Shown: positions 44,266-56,394 of the stretch, in pieces
Layout of the letters: each line of letters starts with the position of its first letter
Position numbering within the stretch: position 1 is the stretch's first letter
Assembly (NCBI GenBank): GCA_011317545.1
Contig: WUJK01000002.1
Location: forward strand, 3,844,001-3,908,000
DNA: 64,000 nucleotides
Reading direction: 5' to 3'
Origin: Coniella vitis
Lineage: Eukaryota > Ascomycota > Sordariomycetes > Diaporthales > Schizoparmaceae
Position numbers and translations under genes: made by a program
Notes under the pieces: model-generated
The model's input: the letters and a program-made list of their open reading frames with translations, nothing else
The model's database searches: none
What the model was told of the DNA's origin: nothing

Positions 44266-47200
44266 ACTATTTCAACCTTCTATACACAAATGTTCTACCT
44301 TCAGTAGGGATAGAACATCGTCGCAAGGCGTGAACTTCCACACCTTTTCGGCGTTCATCTATTTTCCGGGTCCATCTCAAGATGACCTTGACGACTTCAA
44401 CATCGGCGTTCAGGTTTTCATGCCATGATTCTAGCGAGTTTTTGTCTATTGTTTTTTGTCAACCAAAAAAGAGGCACTCTGGGGGGCAGATTAGGGAGAT
44501 TTCGGCGTCACATTCAACATATACCCATTAAGCATGGTTGGGAAAAAGGTGGGGTGTGGTTCGGAATCAAAGATAGGTTTACCCTCAACGGGACTATCGT
44601 GGGCATCATTCTTCAAATGGATGATAAGATCGAGTAAAACACACAACTTAATTACTCGTTGGCGTTGGGCAAATATTTGGAATTCTTTCTACTGTTGATG
44701 GTTTCATAACATCGCAGGTATGCGTCAGGCATACACTGATGTGTACATTTTTTTTTTCTCTAGCAGACTGTTAATGCGCATCTGTGTGGATGAAGAAAGC
44801 TGTCTACGAATATGTGTGATCTACCAATCATACACTTGCGTCTTCGTGAATGTAAATCTGTTTCCATGGTTGTGAGCCCAGCAATTCTGATAGATGCTCC
44901 TTCAGCATCGTGCAACCTGTCAAGTGTAATCATCCTCGGAACTCTGTGGCCCGTCGAAATGCATAAAGAGCCAGGATGTACCGCATACTGCCATATTTCT
45001 CAGTTGCCTATTAATCAACCGATCCAACAAGACATTGGGATGGTTTTCAGACGACCACGGGGCATGGTAAACAAGGCACCCATATATAGTAGTCCCCTTT
45101 GCATAACATAGTATAGTGAAGAGTACAGTGCACAACATCCAAACGAAACACCAAGAAATAATTAAACTCACGCCTTTTCCGCCCCCCCGCCCCTTGTTTC
45201 TCTGCTTTATTCTGTTGCTCAGTAGAGCAGTTTGGATTGATTGATGTTGTGTGGAGATGTCCGGTACTGGATACAGTATACGGTAAGTGAGTAACATACT
45301 ACTTGCTGACCCATTGGCTGCCCCAATGGAATGGTCCAGGTAAGGTTTCGAGTTCAGAGCATACTATAGAGGATCAGACGAAGACATACGTAGTATTGAA
45401 AAGATAATATAATCTGTCTGTTGTCTTTTTTTTGGGGAGAAAAAAAAGAGTGGATGTTCATTCGTTACTATCATAATGGAGCATGGCATCATCTCGAATA
45501 AACTTGTCCAATGGCTATGACTTGAACCTTGTTTGATTTACACGCAAACATGCAAACAAGTCAGTTTGCACTGAATGCCGCATAGAGGCGATAATCATAT
45601 GCCCCATGGTGATATACGTACATACAAACAGAGACAAGGCTGACAAGGGGGCTGAATCAGCCCGTTTGGGGCGACGACGCAAGCTTTGTTTCTTGTTTGT
45701 TGTAAGCTTGTAAAGGTGCGTCACTATGGGGCGCATCGATTTATGCGTTTCTACTACGTGGGCTTGTTTAATGGGGACTACAGACTTGCTTACAGACTTG
45801 CAAGAAGGCATGTGAGTTGGACACCGAATCCGAAACGTCTTTCAGCCCCTCAAGCAACTGTGATGGATGGTGTATGCTACGCACTGACGCTTTTGGAAAG
45901 CGGCATGGAACTTCGGTATGAAAATAGATGTGCGCGTAGTTGATGTAGGCAGCAAGCAAGAGAAAGCATATTGAAAGCGCTGCTGACGGCATAAGCGCAT
46001 CCAGAGTGACTTTGCTTGGGCATCTGGTCCAAGCGGATCGCGGATCGCAACTTTGCTCGAGGCAGAGTTCCTACTTGGTACTGAGGTTTTACGACAGATT
46101 TCGTGGGATGGGGTCGTGGAGGAACCGCAACAGCTATATACTGGATTCCGAGGCGGCTGTCCTTAGTCGATGCAAGACCTTGGGGGCCTATTCGTATCAT
46201 AAGACATGTGTTTGTCGAAGCGGTGAGTGGTTACTAAAGAAAGCTGCACAAGAGAAGGGGGCATGGCTGGGTCGTGCGCATTGAGAGTTAAACGGCACAT
46301 GTTTGGTCTGAACCAGCGTTTGATAAGCGCCTAGGAGATCGGTTCTTCATGGTAGACGTCGTGTTCAGAATCGGTCGTCCAAGCACCCGAATGGGACTTG
46401 ACAGATGCCTTCTGCGCAGTCTTGTGGCGGGCAATGGATGCGCGCCAGGTCTAGGATCCCACTTTGAGATGGTCAACGAATTAGTCACAGAAAGGCACCA
46501 GCTCAAAAGCTGCTTTGGAGTGTTCGCTATTCCACAACCTCCTTTTTCGAGAGCGGGTGAGTTGTGGCGACGCCAAGGTTGCTAATGCCTTGTCCTCTTG
46601 GCGTGCGCAGCGGTTTCGGTGATTGGATTTTGGCACCGGATGATTCTTTGTGAGTTGGAGCTGTTAAAACAGGTAGCGTAGTCAATGGACGGAGTCGAGT
46701 CCTCGGGCACTCAATTGAAGCAATTTGACTAATTTCTGCCGGACGCCTGTAGCTTGGTAAGAAGTCTGGAAGTCAACGTGTTGACTTGATTTGCTGGTAG
46801 TTCGCGCGTGTCATCGGGATCCGGCTTGTGCGGGCAAGACAAGGGAAGACCTGGAAGTCCGAAGCATTGATTTGGAAGAACCAAAATAACGCAACGAGAG
46901 GAAACAGCCCACATAGTACAAAGGGCGTACTATGTTGACGAAGTTCGTCGTCTGGCTAAGGATGGCGGCGGAAGAAGATTAAAATGGGGGAATCGGGGAT
47001 AATATTATCCAAGGCAAGCATCGGAAAACCCACGATGCTGCTCTAGGTGTTTGAGGTTGATGGCTGTCGTCGGATCCGGCACATGTGTGTGTACGCAAAG
47101 GTCGTCGTAGGCAGTCGGACAGACGGCACAATGTCGTCGTCGCCGTCGTCTCATGGGTGCTTGAAAGCGAGATGAAGGGCTCCTTTTCGACCTTTCGAGT

Positions 47201-49557
47201 ATCTTCTTCGCCGACGGCGCGGCCTGGGAAGGGACAGGGCGTGTAAGCACAATCAATTCTCAAACAGCGCTTGCATGCAAGGCTTCATTTCCGGGAAGGT
47301 GCGGCTGCCTGAGCAAACAAGGCACTGACAAGTAACAGTCCAAGTATAGCAGTGCAAAACTGCCAGTGTGCTGGGAGGGAGGGTAATCTCGTAGCAGGGT
47401 AGGGTGTTTGGCTAGGTGTGTCGTGGCTGCCAACTGAGGAAAAGTCAGGGGGACCCCATCTTCATCTCGGCGGTGCATGGCTTGGGCGGGCGGATCCATG
47501 GCGAATTGGATATACTATGTACCTCGCTCGGTACACTGTACTACTTGCTATGGTACATAATAGCTTATTCATCCAGGCACGCACGCGCACGCACAACATA
47601 GCACAGCACAGCACACAACACACCACAGCCCGAGTCAGTAATTCGGATAGTACCTAGCCTGCCATCTTAGTATGGTAACAGTGAGGAACCCAATAAGAGG
47701 AATGGCAGACAGAAACAAGTACCGTGTACATAGTATCGCGGCAACACGGGACATGGGCTCTTTGCAGGGCGTGCGCATAGGGAAAAGGAGAGGGGTGTAT
47801 GTGCTCTTTTGGCGGCGAGACTCCTTGAACGGGGGCTCTCATCTAAAGATTGAACCAATAATAAGACACAAATCACGGTCCGTGAAACACCACACCTCCT
47901 TTTCCCACCGACGGGGGTTATTACCATAGTATGTACATAGTATTACAAAGTACGTAGTACAGCATCTTGCTTACCAGCTTCCACCTCCTTCTGGACCGGC
48001 CCGTGGAATGAGCAACCTTGCATGCATTGCGACGTTTAACGGCACCCACCCTTCCTCGGGCTTCCCACAAGTGCTGAGCAGGAACTATGACGGAGCGAGT
48101 GTTGGAGGTGATCCACGGATACTATGTACATGGCGTGAGAGGGACGCAGATCATTGCGGCAGAGAGATCTGGGGAAAGGCGAAGAAAGACGAAAGACAGA
48201 ACCATCTGGACTTTGGCAGAGAAGGCGGTGGCCCAAATACGACCAAACAAAAACTTAGGCCAAGCTTTTTTCTTCTGTTCGTTTGGTTTCCTGTCCGGGT
48301 TGTTCGTCTCCCCGATCGATTGGGTGGATCCCTACTTCCACACAAACGATCAGCGGTGACACCTCGCATTGAGCATTACTACATAGTACACCACGGTAGC
48401 GAGGCGGCGCAGTGCTTGGCTAATAGCAGAGAAAACTCAAGAGTCAGCCCAATACAGAATATTCATGGATGTGAGCCGAATTATGTAAATACGTAGCTAG
48501 GTAACGTCGAGATTGGGAATTGTCCATTTCTGCTTTCGTCCTGGCTGGGTAGACTATCAAGACAAGTAGACTGTAGCCCACAGGGCTGAAGACCTCGACT
48601 TTTCCCAAAACTCTCGCCAAAGAAACGAGATCTCTTCACTGGCCAAGCATCATCAATCGGAGACACTCTTCTTTTGTCCCGCGCACGGTACAGCACAGTC
48701 CAAGCAAGCTTACATAGTACTCGCTCACCCCCCGAGGATTGGCGATGGTGGAATGGCAGAGGAGGAGGAGGGCACAAACCATCAAAGCAAAGGCCGTCCC
48801 CGCTGTCTACACTACATAGTGCGCTATTGTCTCTGTCAGTCAGTGGGCTCAGAAGCTGTGTCATCCTTAGTAGTGCAGTAGAGGCCGCCTCCCAGGGCCC
48901 CCTGAATGACAGCTCGAGCGCAAGCCAGCGACCATGTCACTCAGCCGGGATGCAAATAGGAACAGAGCGGCCCACCCAGCAGGCCGCGTTCTAGCCCGCG
49001 GAGCCCCAATCTCGGTTCTATATTGCACGTTTATGGACTCCTGCTAGCTGGTGCTGGTGCTGTCGCTAGTGCTGATGAGTGCTGCTCACACGTTCACAAA
49101 CAAATAAACGGTTATGCCGGTATTTCATACCATGGCATCATTTGTTGATTTGTCGGTTAATCGTCGTGGCAGCCTCGCAAAGTCCCTTTTGAGATCGATC
49201 CATAGAAAGCGAGCCAAATCAAGAAAAGCCATGCAGATGCAATACATAGTACATAGCCTAGACGCCGCGATCAATGTGCGCTTTGCGTGCGGCAGGTCTG
49301 CCGAGCAGTAACCGCTGCTTGTGCCCGGTCAGACCGGCGTAGCCGCCCAGCTGTCTTGATTTTGATTCTGGTACAGCACATACATACTATGTATGCAGCA
49401 ATTACTAATAAAAGAGCCACTTTCTTTCCAAGCTGACTTACTGGCTAGAATCGCGGTGTATTATAACCAATCAAGTTGCCAATTACCGACACAAATAGAA
49501 CCCAGTCGCCCTGGGTTAGGTGCATATACATAGTGTGGCAGTAGAGAGAAAAAAAAA

Positions 49558-49602
<45 letters not shown>

Positions 49603-51427
49603 TCACAAGAGGAAAGAAAAGAGAAAGAGGGATCTGCAACGAGGCGACAGGGATTATGATTTGATGGGGAATCACCCGTCTTCTTACCTTGCTGTCTTGG
49701 GAAAACTTTTACTTGCAGATGGATGTCTGCTTGAGTATTTAGAGGGCCATTTTGCATGTACTATGTAGCTGCACATGCTGCCGTTCCTTGACGTTGAGAT
49801 GTCGGCCTAATCGATTAGAAAAGAGGCACATTATTATCGATGCACTCTCAGGGCTACTATGTCATGTGGATCCTGAACTTGTGTTCTGTGCGTGAGACTT
49901 TGGGGCGGCTCCGAATCCTTCGATGACCGCGGCTCGTGTTCCTTTGATCCAAATTGACACCACCCAGCCACTTCCAGCCCATCCATCGTCAACGACCACA
50001 AACCCACCTCTACCGAGGCGGTTATTAGACATTAACGCCGCCCATGCCATGCTGTGTTACAGCGAGAGAGATCACCCAGTGGTGCTGGCCACTCGGCTCG
50101 ACTCCCTAGAACTCTCGACCAGCAGGAATGACAAGAATGCAGTTGAGCAACGGGCTGTTAGAGCTGCACAAGTGGCCAGAACCTTCTCACTCTCCAGAGG
50201 GATCACTCCTGGAAGCAAGGCCCCCCGAAAGAAAAAGAAAGAAAAGCTTGCTTGCGACCCCTGTTAGAATCCTCTGCTGCTGCGCTCGTACCTGCATCTG
50301 CCCCTGAATCATGACCAGGATACCTGGAAACGCTGTACATAAGTACTATGTGGTAAGCACACTGGCATAACCCCCTGCAGCCCCTCTGAGGATTGGTGCG
50401 CGGCTACCCGTGCTAGCCCATCGAGGCCTGCATCGCAGCCACTACTGCCGTCACTTTCGAGGGGAAGAAAAAGTGATATACGGAAAGAGAGGAACCAAAA
50501 CAGAGAGTGAGAGAGTGAGAGAGACACATACACACAAATAAGAAGTAGAAAAAGATACTTTTAACAAACAATACTTGCACAAGTCATTATCCCATGGCCG
50601 GCTATGCCAACCTCCTACCACACACCGTCAACTGGGTCTTGCCAGGGAAACATTTTAAACCCTTGTCAGATGAGTGGAGCCCCGGCTGTGATTAAGGGTC
50701 ACCTACCTGTACGGCGCCGGACGAGGCGGACAGCCATCCAGCAGGCGCAGGAAGACCCGCTCTTTCCTCGCTCGCGCGCGCTCTTTCTCCTGTGCGTGCC
50801 TTTCCAGGCTGGCTGGCCTCACCCCCCCCCCTGATGCAATGAGCCACTCTTGCAGAAAGTGGGCGAAGGCTCCTCTTTTTTTTACCTCGCCGGGGTGCCA
50901 TCAAATGAAAGATCCCCACCCTCCACCACGCCAATTCAATCTTGACCGCACGGCCCTGGGCCCCAATGCGTCGCTTGCTCTTGCCCTCCTTCCTGCAGGC
51001 GCCTGCCCCCTGCCTTGTTCCTGCTGCTGCGGGCTGCTCTAAAAAGACTGTCGCAGCCGCTCCTCTGGCCGGCCTGGTATATTTCCTCCTCTTCTCCCTC
51101 ACCCAACTCGGAGCCTGACCTCTCGATCACTCTCCTCGTCATTCTTTTGAACCAGCGCTCTCTCTCTGTTTGGCAAGCACACTCTTTGGCTTCGCTATCC
51201 CACCCTCACTCTCTTTTTTCCAACTGCCTGACTTTCTTTAACTGATCGAGTGTGCAACTGTGTCTGCCCTCCTTCACCGCGGAATTGACTTCCATTCAAC
51301 TGTCTCTGATTAGCATTCCCACGACCTCTTTTCTCGCCTCGCGTCTCGCAAGCGCCCTCGCCGCCGCCTCCTTTCAAGAAGTAGAACAAGAAAAAGACAT
51401 CGGAAGATACCCTTTTTAGACGACAAG
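44266..51427. other. 7.1-kb gene desert with clustered TACTATGTA motifs
   Basis: No frame in this stretch shows a recognisable domain, a consistent exon structure or codon bias like its neighbours. Nine exact TACTATGTA/TACATAGTA copies lie at 47513, 47727, 47934, 48120, 48380, 48713, 49243, 49385 and 49759. A homopurine microsatellite sits at 49549-49599. The last 500 bp is CT-rich and probably the leader of the wall-protein gene. Non-coding RNA genes cannot be excluded. Confidence 0.6.
49549..49599. repeat. Microsatellite: A18 followed by (GA)16
   Basis: Uninterrupted A run, then perfect GA dinucleotides. Homopurine on the plus strand, so it is probably length-polymorphic. Confidence 0.95.
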
Positions 51428-52920
51428 ATGAAGTCCGCCGCTCTCGCATTCCTGGCTCTGGCCACCATGGCCTCGGCCAACCGCCACCCCCACTTCAACT
51501 ACCGCCGCCAGAACGAGACCACCACTGCCGCCGCCGAGCAGGTCACTACCCTGACCGTCCTCACCACCTCGGTCCACACCGTCTTGAGCTGCGCTGCCTC
51601 CATCACCGACTGCCCCGCAGACTCGTCCTCTCTGTCGGCTCTCGCCTCCACCTCTCCTGAGGCCGTCGAGACCGTCACCGCCACCGACGTTATCCAGCTC
51701 ACCACCACCATCTGCCCCGTGACCGCCGCCGAGTCCATCTCCTCCAGCGTCATCTCGGCCGCTGCCACCGGTGGCATCACTGGCGTCACCCTCGCCAAGT
51801 CCACCACTGCCCCCACCGCCTCCGCTACCGGTGCCGCGGTTTCGGGCGTCAGCCCCGTGGACCAGTCCGCCAGCCCCTCGAGCTCCGCCGCTCAGACCTC
51901 TGGCAAGGGCCCCTCACCCTCGGGCGCCAGCCCCAGCGGTGTTGCCCTCAGCAGCGCCGGTGCCATTGGTGTGTCCCCCTCAGGCGCCAGCCCCAGCGGT
52001 GTTGCCCTCAGCAGCGCCGCTGCCGTTGGCGTGTCGCCCAGTGGCTCTGCCTTCTCCTCGGCTGTTGCTCCTTACCCCACTGGATCCAACTCCACCATCA
52101 CCTCGGCCGCCGCCGTCGCTACCTCGACTGCTAGCGACGACACCTGCGAGGAGGAGACCAGCACCATTGTCAGCACCATCCTGACCACCCTCACCTCGGC
52201 CGTCCCCGTGACCGTCACCGTTACTGAGACTGGCGCTGGTAGCTCTGCCAACAACGTCCAGGTCATTACCTCGACGTCCCTGGCTACCATTGTCTCGTCC
52301 ATTCCCGTGACTTCCACCGTTGTTGTTACTAGCGCTGCCGCTGCTGTTGACACCACCACCGAGGGAACCTCCACCTCCACCCTCTACTCGACCGGCACCG
52401 TGACTGCTACTCTGACCTCGGTTGCCGCCGCCGTCACTGGCGGTAGCTCTGCTGCTGATACGACTGGCAACGAGTCCAGTGCCGCCGAGTGTGCCGCCTC
52501 CACCGTCACGGTTACTGAGCCCGCCTCCACCGTCTACGTGACTCTGACTGCCTCCGCCGCCGCTGAGGCCCAGACCACTGGCGTCGCTGTTGCCGCTGCC
52601 TCTGCTACTGCCACGACCACCGAGTCTGCTGCCGCTGCCTCTGCTACTGACGACGACTCGTGCGACGATGACACCCCCACTTCTACCGCTGCCGCATCTG
52701 CCTCTGCCACCGATGATGACGACAGCTGCCCCGATGAGACTGTCACTGCTAGTAAGTAGAAGCTGTTCTTTTTGACCAGAGAAAGATGATCAGCTGCTAA
52801 CCTATTGTCTTTTTTTCTGCAATAGCCGTTGTTCCTGCCGCCACTGGCGCCACGAACGGTAGCGCTCCCTACGCTACTGCCTCCGGTGCCCCCGTGCGCC
52901 GCTTTGCTCAGCTCCACTAA
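51428..52920 (+). CDS. Secreted Ser/Thr/Ala-rich cell-wall-type protein
   Basis: Exons 51428..52751 and 52826..52920, 472 aa. The intron GTAAGT...TAG joins VTA to TVVPAATGATNG. Signal peptide MKSAALAFLALATMASA; a dibasic site follows (NYRR before QNETT), possibly kexin-cleaved. The body is Ser/Thr/Ala/Val-rich with many TVTVTE-like runs, expected to be heavily O-glycosylated. A 20-residue unit GASPSGVALSSA-AIGVSPS is repeated twice, encoded by a 60-bp DNA repeat (51923 and 51983). Acidic Cys-pair segments recur (SDDTCEEET, DDDSCDDDT, DDDDSCPDET). There is no hydrophobic C-terminal GPI signal; it ends APVRRFAQLH. It is probably a structural wall or surface protein; no enzyme motif is seen. Confidence 0.8.
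51923..52042 (+). repeat. 60-bp in-frame tandem repeat, 2 copies
   Basis: GGCGCCAG starts at 51923 and again at 51983, and the following bases match nearly throughout, encoding two copies of a 20-aa unit inside the wall protein. Confidence 0.85.
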
Positions 52921-53647
52921 ATCTCTTTTAAGAGAGGAAAGTGGTTGTTAGAGGATGTATTTGTGTAGAATTATTTTCAGGGGCCTTGGTACGATAACCA
53001 TGACAGTGACATAAATCTTTTCTGGATCTCATCAGTATCTCGAAAATACCCTTTTTTCCCTTTGTTTGATATCTCTTTTTGAGCCAAAGAAAAAGGGACC
53101 AAGAGATACGGAGGAGATTCTGAAAATCATATCGGAAAACATTGATTTTTTGGGAGTGTATATCTTTTTTTGGAATACCAGGGAAGGAGAATCTGGGGTT
53201 GACCATATTTCTTGCACATAGTCCGTTGTTGATAGTAAAGGAAACATTGTTGTTTGATTTCGACTTGTGACTTGTATTGCCTATTTGACCATGATGGTAC
53301 TGGTGGTTGTCCTTGGTTCCGCGAATTCGGTCCTTTCCCTTGACGTCCTGCGAATTCATGCCAGGTATCCTTTGCTGACCTAAGTAATTTGCAGGGTTCA
53401 AATGTCTGTCATCTGTCATCATTGTTTGCTCAAAACGGCCTCGGCCCGATCCTGCATTCCTTTGTTATATCGTGCGTTTCCGTGCTCGTGTTCGTCTGGC
53501 TCGATCATGCTTACTTGGTCGCCAGCTGCCTAGTACACAGGTATTTATGCCTACTTGTTGTGTCAATATCCCTCTTCCAATATGCTAATAGCCGCACCGG
53601 TACGCACGCACCTATATGTAGTACAGATACAGAGAAATAGGCTCACT
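52921..53647. other. Convergent intergenic region
   Basis: 3' flanks of the wall-protein gene and the 2EXR gene. No gene or structured element seen. Confidence 0.6.
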
Positions 53648-55015
53648 TCAACCTTCATCCATGCAGTCATTCGTACATAGCCGAAACATGACGGTCGGTC
53701 GAAAGACGGGCATGCGGTTGAGCCTATCTTTCACCCAGGGATGACTTGTGTCAGGCTTCCACATTTGGCGCGCAAATGGCTCGGCAACTTCGTACTGGCT
53801 TTGTCGAAGCGGTTCGGCGAAGCCATCTGCAGGTGTGTGGAGCCATATGTCTTTGCGTTCAAGAGGATCTAGCTGGCTGTGGTCATTACTGCTATTATCA
53901 CCACCATCAATAACGCCGTTCTGCTCCGGTGCCCAGAGCAGCGCGTTGAGTAACCACCGAACAGTCAAATCCTCGACAAAGTTTCGCGGCAGCTCATTGC
54001 AATGCACAATTGCCTCCTTCTCCTCGCCACCAAGGACATCACACAGGTGAAAAAAAGCCGCAGCAAGGTGTTCCTCCTCCTTCTTGTCACTGTTCCCAAC
54101 GGCAGCCTCGGGTCTGCTCCCGTAAGTACGCCAAAATTCCCTGTAGCGGCCAAGAGTGACCGTGTCAAAGGCGTCGACGCAGACGATGCGCTCATCGCCC
54201 AACAGCCCCCAGAGGCCCAAAGGTGACTGCTTGAGGGCGATTTGGAGGCGTGAAGGGTGGACGTGAATGACTATGAGGGCGCTGCAGACGAGCCATTCTT
54301 TGCGGGAGGCGATGTGGCGGATGATTCGCTTTTCGCCAAAGGAGCCGTGGACGTCAAGGAGGTCGTCTGTGATGGATGCTATGGTGGCGGGACGACGGCG
54401 ACGACGGCCACTGGGATTTTGATTCTTGTTGGTGCTGGCGATGGTGCTGTTGTCGCCGTCGTCGTCGTAAAGTTGGCGCAACAGGGAAACGTAGTTTCCA
54501 AACGGTGCCGTATCTGGTGATATATGGAACTGTGTGTCTTGGGCCATGTAGCCATACGGCTGCCAGTGTAGATGCAGCCTGTCTCTGGTGCGGTCGAACC
54601 AAAATTTCGGAACGGGATCGTAGCGGGTATTATTGAGCAAGTGGTTTGGCGGGACGTCCTTGTTGAGCACGTCGCCATGCAAGAATCCACCGCACCGAAA
54701 TGCGACGGCGCGCGATTCGCGGCAGACCGAGGCAATGAGGGGTGCTGCTGAATTGGCGTAGGTGGTGTGCTTGAGGATGCAGCTGTGGGTGTAATCGAGT
54801 GAGGGTTGTTCCTCCTCTTCATCGTCATTGTCATTGCTGTCATCATCGTCATAGCTCATTGGTGGTGCGACTGAATACAGATAGCGTGTGTTGAAGATGT
54901 AGTCTGGTGACGGCAGGTCAAGTTCGAGGATGCGGTGGGGGAGGCAAAGTTCCCAGATTGTGTCGCGGAGTTCTGGGGGGAAGAGAGGAAAGAGGTGGAA
55001 TGTTGTTTCTCCCAT
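53648..55015 (-). CDS. 2EXR domain protein (fungal, F-box-like N-terminus)
   Basis: A single exon, 455 aa, starting at a clean ATG. The N-terminus FHLFPLFPPELRDTIWELCLPHRILEL is the 2EXR signature common to a large fungal-expanded family. The domain continues with APLIASVCRESRAVAFRCGGFL and LHLHWQPYG. It is interrupted by an acidic insert (about residues 55-72, D/N/E-rich) and a basic one (GRRRRRP). No function is established for the family. The C-terminal third has no recognised domain. Confidence 0.82.
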   Translation of the reverse strand: MGETTFHLFPLFPPELRDTIWELCLPHRILELDLPSPDYIFNTRYLYSVAPPMSYDDDDSNDNDDEEEEQPSLDYTHSCILKHTTYANSAAPLIASVCRESRAVAFRCGGFLHGDVLNKDVPPNHLLNNTRYDPVPKFWFDRTRDRLHLHWQPYGYMAQDTQFHISPDTAPFGNYVSLLRQLYDDDGDNSTIASTNKNQNPSGRRRRRPATIASITDDLLDVHGSFGEKRIIRHIASRKEWLVCSALIVIHVHPSRLQIALKQSPLGLWGLLGDERIVCVDAFDTVTLGRYREFWRTYGSRPEAAVGNSDKKEEEHLAAAFFHLCDVLGGEEKEAIVHCNELPRNFVEDLTVRWLLNALLWAPEQNGVIDGGDNSSNDHSQLDPLERKDIWLHTPADGFAEPLRQSQYEVAEPFARQMWKPDTSHPWVKDRLNRMPVFRPTVMFRLCTNDCMDEG

Positions 55016-56394
55016 TTTCGTGTCTTTGGGGGTGAGTTGGAAGAAGGGCAGTCGGTGAAGATGGAGCGTTGTCTAAATTCTTGGTCCTGTTACCTTTTAG
55101 GTTGAAGTTGGCGATATCTTATTCCTGGATTCCCTGAAAGAGGGGTAGCAAAGGGCAATAGATTGTTATCCACAGATTGACAAGCTGTGTAATGATCCAT
55201 CTACTATGCATTCTCGTAAGTGAGAGCAACCTTGGAACTTAATAACAAGAGCTTCCACTCAAGGCAATGAAAACTTGATGGTTAGCTCACGTTCATCATC
55301 ATGGTGGTTTAGATAGTCCTGTTGATACATTGGAGAATGACCCTTGTTAAGCGGGGACCCCTGTAACCCTGATTCAACCCAGGAAAGAAGGACAATTGCT
55401 CCAATTACTTGGGCCCTATCTATCTCGAGTAGTTGTTAGAGGTTGCTGTTTGAAGAAGCCACCATAACGGTATAGCAGGTGCCATAGTATATCGATTTGA
55501 AGCATTTACAAAATGGTAAATACTAGGCAGCCGCCAGGCCTATCGCCAGTGAGGCATAAGAGGCCGCCAGTCTTCAGCTTGGATGGTGGGGCTGTGCGGG
55601 GCCCATAGTGCTATGGTATGGTAAGCCGTGCTACTTTGAATGCAGATACTGCATTCTTTGCATAAACAAGAGATTGGGCCACCCGTACCATGCCCTCTGG
55701 AAAATACTGGCCGACTTGTTCTCTTTGACTTTGTACCCCGCTGGGATGAACGTCTGGGGGTGTTTGCTGGCTGAATTCCTCCGGGGTTCAATCCAAGCCT
55801 GGCCAGACTTGCAGGAGGGGGGGCTTTCTCTTTCCAGCGCCACATGCCAGCTTGCCTGGGAGCACTAGGACCACTGGACCCACTCGAGATGCCCGCTGCG
55901 TCACCTTTTCCTCCAAGTTGGGCAGCGCACGCAATTTGGAATGGGCACAACACACTTGCACGCATACATCCACGGCAGCTTTCTGCAGCAGCCTGGGACA
56001 GCATCCGGGTGGCGCGGTTCCTCCCCTTCTCTCTGCCTCTGTGTGGACATGCTGATGGTATACATAGCTTGACCTGGTCCGTGGCAGCCCTCGAATACTT
56101 CTTTGCCTGCTTTGTTTGCAACCAGCCAAGGCCCCAGAGCTATCAGCCAGGACCCTTACTTAGTTCACTGTAGCAGCCCTGGCTTGTGACGTGTGGAGAC
56201 TAGAACTCCTGCCCTCCCTCTCGCGCGCATTCTTTCTCGTTCTCTCTCTTCTTCGCCGCACATCTTCCCCGGGCTTAATAAACCTGCCTCTGATTGAATA
56301 CGTCGCACCCAGCTTTGCTCGACAGCCCCTCTTCCTCCTTCTCCTGCTCCTCCCGGCTGCAGCTGTCCTCTCACACTACAACCCGCCCGATAAC
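55016..56394. other. Divergent intergenic region, 2EXR gene / WW-domain gene
   Basis: About 1.4 kb between divergent starts; presumably two promoters. CT-rich just before the WW gene. The ORFs at 55.5-56.1 kb overlap antiparallel and lack domains. Confidence 0.55.

Noticed and set aside
49549..49599. CRISPR-like or structured repeat
   Set aside because: It is a simple A/GA microsatellite, and this is a eukaryotic nuclear sequence.
45686..50267. Several 60-160 codon ORFs in the 44-51 kb desert, including 49923-50267
   Set aside because: No domains, codon bias unlike neighbouring genes, and frequent overlap with opposite-strand frames of similar length.
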